Part shown: one piece after another, positions 59,159-64,000 of the stretch | Position numbering within the stretch: the stretch's first letter is position 1 | How the letters are laid out: every line of letters starts with the position of its first letter | DNA from: Crossiella sp. CA-258035 | Lineage (GTDB): Bacteria > Actinomycetota > Actinomycetes > Mycobacteriales > Pseudonocardiaceae | Direction: 5' to 3' | Length of the DNA: 64,000 nucleotides | NCBI RefSeq assembly: GCF_030064675.1 | Contig: NZ_CP116413.1 | Coordinates: forward strand, 777,001-841,000 | Made by a program: the position numbers and the translations under genes | Notes under the pieces: model-generated | What the model was told of the DNA's origin: nothing | The model's database searches: none | Seen by the model: only the letters and a program-made list of their open reading frames with translations

Positions 59159-59275
59159 GAGCCGTGTTCGCCGTCCCCGGGAGATCGCCGTGCCCACACC
59201 CGCCTCACCTACCGCTGAAGTTCTGTTCACGCGGCTCTTACGCACTGATCGACCACACCCACGCCGGGGAGTTCC

Positions 59276-60565
59276 ATGTCCGACGGCACCAGCCGCCATG
59301 TCCGCGTGTTCAGCCGGGCGTCCTGGCCAGAGGTCGAACGGGTCCGGGAGATCCTCCGCAAGGAAACCGTGGGCGGGGCGCTGCTGCTCGTCGGCGCGGT
59401 ACTCGCCCTGGTCTGGGCGAACTCGCCGTGGGCGGAGTCCTATGCGGCCCTGCGCGAGATCGAGCTCGGGCCGGCCGCGTTGCACCTGGACCTGCCCCTG
59501 CACGCCTGGGCCGCCGACGGCCTGCTGGCGATCTTCTTCTTCGTGGCCGGGCTGGAGCTCAAACGCGAGTTCGTCGCCGGGGACCTGCGTGACCCCCGGC
59601 GGGCCGCGGTCCCGGTCGCGGCCGCGGTCGGCGGCGTGCTCACCCCGGCCCTGATCTTCACCGTGACCAATCTGGGTGACGCCTCGGCCTTGCGCGGCTG
59701 GGCGGTCCCGACCGCGACCGACATCGCCTTCGCCCTGGCCGTGCTGGCGGTGATCGGGCACAACCTGCCCTCGGCGCTGCGTACGTTCCTGCTCACCCTG
59801 GCGGTGGTGGACGACCTGATCGCGATCGTGATCATCGCCGTCTTCTACACCCAGCAGCTGTCCGTGCTCCCGCTGCTGCTGGCGCTGATCCCGTTGGCCC
59901 TGTTCGGTTTCCTGGTGCAGCGCCGGGTGCGCTCGTGGTGGTTGCTGCTGCCGCTGGCCGCGGTGACCTGGGCGCTGGTGCACGCCTCCGGGGTGCACGC
60001 CACCGTGGCCGGGGTGCTGCTGGCCTTCACCGTGCCGGTCATCCGCCGCTACGGCGAGGGGCCTGGGCTGGCCGAGCACTTCGAGCGCCGGTTCCGGCCG
60101 ATCTCGGCCGCGGTGGTGGTGCCGGTGTTCGCCTTCTTCGCCGCCGGGGTCACCCTCGGCGGCCTGGACGGCCTGCGCACCTCGCTGTCCGACCGGGTGG
60201 CCCTGGGCATCATGGGCGGGCTGGTGCTGGGCAAGGTCGTCGGCATCACCCTGGCGACCTTCCTGGTCTCCCGGTTCACCCGCGCCGAGCTCGACGACGA
60301 CCTGTCCTGGCTCGACGTGATCGGCTTGGCTCTGCTGGGCGGGATCGGGTTCACCGTCTCGCTGCTGATCGGCGAGCTGGCCTTCGACGGCACCGCACAC
60401 GCGGAGAGCACCAAGGTGGCCATCCTCGCCGGGTCGGTCCTGGCCGCGCTGCTGGCTACGGCGGTCCTCATGGCGCGCAACCGGGAGCACCGCCGGATCT
60501 GCGCGGCCGAGGAGGTCGACTCCGACGCCGACGGCATTCCTGACGTGCATGAGAACGACAGGTAG
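59276..60565 (+). CDS. nhaA: NhaA Na+/H+ antiporter
   Basis: 429 aa with NhaA features: [61 protein letters not shown] (the Asp-Asp pair of the transport site), [20 protein letters not shown], and [15 protein letters not shown]. It exchanges Na+ for H+ at the membrane. GGGGAG precedes ATG 59276. The leader carries the 24-nt element, as for the CPA1 antiporter on the other strand. The two antiporter genes are divergent. Confidence 0.95.
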   Translation: MSDGTSRHVRVFSRASWPEVERVREILRKETVGGALLLVGAVLALVWANSPWAESYAALREIELGPAALHLDLPLHAWAADGLLAIFFFVAGLELKREFVAGDLRDPRRAAVPVAAAVGGVLTPALIFTVTNLGDASALRGWAVPTATDIAFALAVLAVIGHNLPSALRTFLLTLAVVDDLIAIVIIAVFYTQQLSVLPLLLALIPLALFGFLVQRRVRSWWLLLPLAAVTWALVHASGVHATVAGVLLAFTVPVIRRYGEGPGLAEHFERRFRPISAAVVVPVFAFFAAGVTLGGLDGLRTSLSDRVALGIMGGLVLGKVVGITLATFLVSRFTRAELDDDLSWLDVIGLALLGGIGFTVSLLIGELAFDGTAHAESTKVAILAGSVLAALLATAVLMARNREHRRICAAEEVDSDADGIPDVHENDR

Positions 60566-60585
60566 CGCCCGGCCCGGGGTGAAGC

Positions 60586-62229
60586 TCAGCGCTGGGCGTC
60601 AGGGCCGCCGGCCACCGGCAGCACCACCGCGGACGGGTGGCCGGGATCGTGCAGGATCTCCTGCTCGGCCGGGCGCAGCGTGGTCGTCTCGGCCAGTGGT
60701 TCGCCGGTGCCGGGGTTGCGGATGTGCCGGGGGTGGGCGCCGCTGGCGACCTGGACCCGGATGCGGTGGCCCCGCCGGAAGACGTGCCCGGCCGGCCACA
60801 GTCTGATGTGGACGGTCCGCACCCCGTGCTCGTCGGCTGCCGGATCGCCGGGGCGCAGGCGCAGCAGGCCGTCGCAGAGGTTGGTCGAGCGGCCGCGGGG
60901 ATGGACGTCGCACAGCCGCACCGAGAAGTCGGTGCAGGCGTTGCTGGAGCGCACGTGCAGGGTCGCGGTGACCGGACCGGCCACGGTGAGGTCCTCGGTG
61001 AGTGGGGGACCGGTGAAGGTCAGCACGTCCGCGCGGGCCTCCAACGGGCGGTTGTCCTTGGGGCCGGGGCGCAGTCCGACGATCGTGCCGCCCAGGCTCG
61101 GCGTGGGGTCGGCCGGGTCGTAGTGGTAGGTCGAGGGATCGGACTCCGGCGCGGGTTCGGTGCGCAGACCGCCGTGCGGGTGCAGGTACCAGGTGGTGGG
61201 CTGGTGCGGTGGCGGCCAGTCGGCGTGGGTGACCCACCGGTTCGCGCCGCCGAGGTGCAGCGCGACCGGGGCGGGCGGCAGGTGGTCGGCTCCGGTGAAC
61301 GCGGTGTCCAGAGTTGCCAGTGCCTCGCGCAGGTAGTGCCGGGTCAGTGAGCCCTTGCCGTGTCCCCAGGGGCCGATGAGCAACCGGACCCGGCGGCCAG
61401 TGGCCCGCAGGGCGGCGTGGTCGGCGAGCATGCCGGGCAGGAAGAAGTCGTGCCAGCCGCCGGACAAGTGCACCAGCGGCGGCATGTTCGCCACGTTGGC
61501 CCGGTGGTCCATGCCTGCCCAGTACTCGTCGAAGGTCTCGTGGGTGATCCACTGCTGGAAGTGCCGGACCCGGCGTCCGGCGACCGCGTGATCGGCCTCG
61601 CGCACCGGCAGCGCGTCCACCGCACGGGCCAGGACGCGGCCGCCGGTCAGCTGTCCGGCGAGCTGACGCCACAGCGAGCCGCCGGAGTCGAACATGGTCT
61701 CGGTCAGCTGCACCCAGGCCAGCGCGTTGCCCAGGGCGAAGGCGCCACCGGGATACATGAAGCCGTGGTAGAACTCCGATGGCGCGTCCTGGATGACCGC
61801 GGCCTTCCACTCCGGGACCGGTGTGGCCGCGAGCTCCCACTGGGCGTAGCCGAGGTAGCTGGCGCCCCAGGTGGCGAACATCCCGGGAAACCAGGTCTGC
61901 CGGCGCAGCCAGTCCACAGTGGACGGACCGTCCGGCTGGTGCATGGTGAACCCGTCGAAGTTCCCGCCGGAGCCGCCGGTGCCACGCAGGCTCTGCAGCA
62001 GCACCTGGTACCCGCGTTCGACGATGAGACCGGCGGCCAGGTCGTTGGCGCTGCCCCGGCCGTAGGGGCTGCGGATGAGCACCAGCGGCGCGTCGGGACG
62101 ATCGCGCGGGTGGTAACGGTCGGCCAGCAGCACCACGCCGTCGGCCATGGGCACCTCCACCGCCCGCTGGATGACCATGCGGCAGGGATGGGCGGGACGC
62201 AGGCCGAGCACACGGCTGAGAACGGTCAT
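60586..62229 (-). CDS. CocE/NonD-type alpha/beta hydrolase (peptidase S15)
   Basis: 547 aa. Nucleophile region FATWGASYLGYAQWELA (GxSYxG), Asp/His region SGGWHDFFLPG and LIGPWGHGKGSLT, and a C-terminal jelly-roll (VAGPVTATLHVRSSNACTDFSVRLCDVHPRG, HVFRRGHRIRVQVASG). This is the CocE / X-Pro dipeptidyl-peptidase layout; the enzyme may hydrolyse esters or proline peptides. ATG 62229 is a moderate choice (AAGGA far upstream); TTG 62256 is alternative. Carries a leader element 40 nt upstream although it does not move ions, the odd member of the set. Confidence 0.8.
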   Translation of the reverse strand: MTVLSRVLGLRPAHPCRMVIQRAVEVPMADGVVLLADRYHPRDRPDAPLVLIRSPYGRGSANDLAAGLIVERGYQVLLQSLRGTGGSGGNFDGFTMHQPDGPSTVDWLRRQTWFPGMFATWGASYLGYAQWELAATPVPEWKAAVIQDAPSEFYHGFMYPGGAFALGNALAWVQLTETMFDSGGSLWRQLAGQLTGGRVLARAVDALPVREADHAVAGRRVRHFQQWITHETFDEYWAGMDHRANVANMPPLVHLSGGWHDFFLPGMLADHAALRATGRRVRLLIGPWGHGKGSLTRHYLREALATLDTAFTGADHLPPAPVALHLGGANRWVTHADWPPPHQPTTWYLHPHGGLRTEPAPESDPSTYHYDPADPTPSLGGTIVGLRPGPKDNRPLEARADVLTFTGPPLTEDLTVAGPVTATLHVRSSNACTDFSVRLCDVHPRGRSTNLCDGLLRLRPGDPAADEHGVRTVHIRLWPAGHVFRRGHRIRVQVASGAHPRHIRNPGTGEPLAETTTLRPAEQEILHDPGHPSAVVLPVAGGPDAQR

Positions 62230-62269
62230 GGTGTGCGAGATGTCCTTCCAGGACAAGGGTCAGGGCAAC

Positions 62270-62293
62270 GCCGACCAGACTTCCCGGCACACC
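62270..62293 (-). promoter_or_regulatory. 24-nt leader element, copy 5 (CocE-type hydrolase)
   Basis: Minus strand GGTGTGCCGGGAAG then TCTGGTCGGC; then GTCCT/AGGAC as a second stem. Upstream TACGGT (a -10-like hexamer) ends about 7 nt before the core, so the core would be near the 5' end of the mRNA. The rest of the interval 62294-62763 holds only the decayed DUF3592 copy and an unremarkable spacer. Confidence 0.85.
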
Positions 62294-62418
62294 GGAAGTC
62301 ACCGTAGTGGAAGTTCGGAAGTTTCTGAAGAGTGCGGAAGCTTCGGCTGGTCCGGGCACCCGGTTCGCCGGGACGATCGATGTGCACTCCGTCCTCGACG
62401 GCGCCCGACTGGGTGCGC

Positions 62419-62545
62419 CAGCTGAACCTCAACAGCGCCGGTCCCATCCCGCGCGTCGGTGATCCGATCACGGTCTTCGTCGATCCCGGTGACCGAGAGC
62501 GGATCGCCGCGCCGGAGATCCCAACGATCCCGGGGTGGGCTGTCG
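62419..62545 (+). pseudogene. Decayed DUF3592 fragment
   Basis: Plus-strand frame reads QLNLNSAGPIPRVGDPITVF then VDPGDRERIAAPEIPTIPGW, aligned to SMNLNDGSPVLNPGDEITVF and YDRDDPERIGAPGVPNDPFW of the DUF3592 gene at 56681. No start, membrane segments or other part of the gene remain, so it is a truncated copy. Confidence 0.65.
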
Positions 62546-62763
62546 ACACGAGCAGGCCAACGGCATCCAGGCCGAGACCGGAAAGCGAACGTTCCCAGCT
62601 GTGCTCGTGATCGGGAGAGCAGTACCGGCACCGACGAGCGTTCCGCCAAGCATCTGATTGGCTGCGAACTGCTTGTTCATCACCGCAGGTGGACTAACCG
62701 CTGGTCACAGCGGTATCGTGGATTGCATGAACACCTGCCTTGTGCAGGCATGCGACATTTTTG

Positions 62764-62846
62764 TGTCCGAGGGGGGACTTGAACCCCCACCCCCTTTCGG
62801 GGACTAGCACCTCAAGCTAGCGCGTCTGCCATTCCGCCACCCGGAC
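62764..62846 (-). tRNA. tRNA-Leu (GAG)
   Basis: Class II tRNA. Minus strand begins GTCCGGGTGGCGGAATGG; anticodon arm CTAGC-TTGAGGT-GCTAG with anticodon GAG; a long variable arm (TCCCCGAAAGGGG); T arm GGGGGTTCAAGTCCCCC; acceptor end CTCGGAC plus A. CCA is not encoded. A short GC hairpin (CCTGC/GCAGG) lies past its 3' end near 62733. Confidence 0.95.
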
Positions 62847-62979
62847 CGGTGGTGACCCCCTGACCTGCGTCAGCGGGCTCATCCCGCTCAGCGTAGCGCA
62901 CACTGCCCGCCCCCTGGCCCGCGGGTCGTTCAGACCGGCCGTGACGGCGTTGTCGGGGGTGGTGGTTACCCTCGCGGCC

Positions 62980-63777
62980 GTGCTGACCGTGTCGACCGTG
63001 AACGTCAACGGCCTGCGGGCCGCCGCCAAGAAGGGCTTTCTGCCCTGGCTTGCCGCCACCAAGGCCCAGGTGGTGTGTCTGCAGGAGGTGCGGGCTGAGC
63101 CGGGGCAGTTGAGCGATGAGGTGCGTGAGCCCGCGGGGTGGCATGTGGTGCACGCGCACAGTGAGCTCAAGGGGCGGGCTGGGGTGTCGCTGTTGACCAG
63201 GGAGCAGCCCAGTGCGGTGCGGATCGGGTTCGGGGTGGCTGAGTTCGATCGCAGTGGGCGGTACGCCGAGGTTGATCTTCCTGGGTTGACCGTGGCCAGT
63301 CTTTACCTGCCCAGTGGGGATGTGGGGACCGAGCGGCAGGACGAGAAGGAGCGGTTCATGGCCGCCTTCCTGCCCTACCTCATCGAGCGCCGGGAGAAGG
63401 CGGCGGCCGAGGGGCGGGAGGTGCTGGTGTGCGGGGACTGGAACATCGCGCACCGGGAGATCGATCTCAAGAACTGGAAGAGCAACCAGAAGGAGTCCGG
63501 GTTCCTGCCCGAGGAGCGGGCGTGGCTGGGGCGGGTGCTGGACGAGGGGGGCTACGTCGACGTGCACCGCGGGCTGCGGCCGGAGGGGCCGGGGCCGTAC
63601 ACCTGGTGGTCCTACCGCGGCAAGGCCTATGACAACGACTCGGGCTGGCGGATCGACTACCACATGGCCACGCCGGGACTGGCCGAGCGGGCCCGGACCG
63701 CGGTGGTGGAGCGGGCCGCGACCTACGCCGAGCGCTGGTCGGACCACTCACCGGTCACAGTGGAGTACGCCGCCTGA
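62980..63777 (+). CDS. Exodeoxyribonuclease III family (XthA-like)
   Basis: 265 aa. Endonuclease/exonuclease/phosphatase fold: LTVSTVNVNGLRAAAKKGFLPWL (Asn, metal region), VVCLQEVRAEPGQL (catalytic Glu), LYLPSG, VLVCGDWNIAHREIDLKNWKSN (Asp/Asn pair), and WWSYRGKAYDNDSGWRIDY then ERWSDHSPVTV (Asp-His). It acts on AP sites in base-excision repair. GTG 62980 sits exactly 7 nt after the -10 TACCCT, so it is leaderless. Longer readings from 62941 are not supported. Confidence 0.92.
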   Translation: MLTVSTVNVNGLRAAAKKGFLPWLAATKAQVVCLQEVRAEPGQLSDEVREPAGWHVVHAHSELKGRAGVSLLTREQPSAVRIGFGVAEFDRSGRYAEVDLPGLTVASLYLPSGDVGTERQDEKERFMAAFLPYLIERREKAAAEGREVLVCGDWNIAHREIDLKNWKSNQKESGFLPEERAWLGRVLDEGGYVDVHRGLRPEGPGPYTWWSYRGKAYDNDSGWRIDYHMATPGLAERARTAVVERAATYAERWSDHSPVTVEYAA

Positions 63778-63886
63778 TCCCGGGGCCGCTGGGTGTCTTA
63801 TTCCCGAACTCTCGGTGATGTTCGGTACGACCCGAGCGGTCCGCGCGTCGTTCCCTCCGCTCACCGCGGATGCCTAGGCTGCGGGA

Positions 63887-64000
63887 GTGACCGCGGATGA
63901 TCAGCGACCCAGCCCATCGGCGATCCGGCGTGCGCTTCGGCGGGCGCGGGACGGTGTCAGCCTGGACGCGGCGGAGGCGGCCGTGTTGCTGGCCGCGCGG
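63887..64000 (+). CDS. fbiC: FbiC-like F420 biosynthesis protein (partial, 5' end)
   Basis: Only 38 codons before the window ends. SPSAIRRALRRARDGVSLDAAEAAVLLAAR is the typical N-terminus of FbiC, the bifunctional radical SAM enzyme making the deazaflavin core of F420. GTG 63887 follows the -10 TAGGCT by 6 nt (leaderless). The call rests on a short match, so medium confidence. Confidence 0.65.
   Translation, partial: MTADDQRPSPSAIRRALRRARDGVSLDAAEAAVLLAAR

Noticed and set aside
43634..62293. Cobalamin riboswitch as an explanation of the leader element
   Set aside because: Shares only GGGAAG with the B12 core; the other conserved blocks of the B12 riboswitch (such as the GCCACTG-like box) are not seen, and the downstream genes do not fit.
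1..64000. CRISPR array, rRNA operon, integrase or att sites
   Set aside because: No regularly spaced direct repeats, rRNA-like sequence or integrase gene seen; the only tRNA (62764-62846) has no direct repeat of its end elsewhere in the window that I could find.

Overview
The window is GC-rich and compactly packed, with chains of genes overlapping by 4 nt, frequent GTG/TTG starts and several apparently leaderless promoters (TAnnnT followed 6-7 nt later by the start codon). It carries RbpA-type RNA polymerase-binding proteins, an actinobacterial Tad pilus locus and the N-terminus of an FbiC-like F420 protein. This points to a filamentous actinomycete; Pseudonocardiales is my guess from general gene content and cannot be proved here.

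Layout. (1) 1-8155: accessory region read leftward: a SprT/YgjP-type metallopeptidase coupled to a DprA-like protein, several unknown small proteins, then a lower-GC two-gene cassette (4911-6895) with a class-II glutamine amidotransferase and a Cys-rich amidoligase-like enzyme, bounded by strong hairpins on both sides, then about 1.2 kb without convincing genes. (2) 8156-20048: a Tad-type pilus operon on the minus strand (prepilin peptidase, lipoprotein, secreted protein, SAF/CpaB-like, MinD-like, TadA, TadB, TadC, Flp-like pilin, three TadE/TadG-like pseudopilins) ending in a membrane-anchored LysM-BTAD regulator; nearly every junction is a 4-nt overlap. (3) 20292-28826: lipoprotein paralogue, winged-helix protein, diguanylate cyclase, an XRE / ImmA-IrrE-like / 7-TM / FAD-enzyme quartet, a PLP enzyme and an XRE regulator. 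(4) 29130-40888: a plus-strand operon around a 1056-aa STAND (NB-ARC) ATPase and a four-HTH protein, running into an RbpA-like gene, an SAM methyltransferase, a lipoprotein, two frameshifted genes (one RbpA-like) and a radical-SAM/SPASM RiPP cassette whose precursor has two repeats of an aromatic-x-Asn/Asp motif, convergent with a pentapeptide-repeat protein. (5) 40979-52514: ABC-2 exporter, acyltransferase, two mirrored TetR-glycosyltransferase modules and a FAD monooxygenase-TetR pair, resembling drug or secondary-metabolite modification genes. (6) 52657-62293: an ion-homeostasis island (TrkA-like, TrkH, TrkA, a K+ channel with RCK domain, a CPA1 Na+/H+ antiporter, NhaA), with a probable MITE between two convergent genes. 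(7) 62764-64000: tRNA-Leu(GAG), exonuclease III and the start of fbiC.

The most interesting signal is not a gene. A 24-nt core, GGTGYGCCGGGAAG followed by YCTGGTCGGC, occurs five times (43634, 52657, 58974, 59135, 62270). It is always in the sense orientation, 36-117 nt upstream of a start codon, and is followed by a second hairpin of different sequence each time. Its five genes are an ABC exporter, the Trk operon, two Na+/H+ antiporters and a CocE-type hydrolase. This looks like a shared structured mRNA leader that controls ion transport; I cannot match it to a riboswitch class I know.
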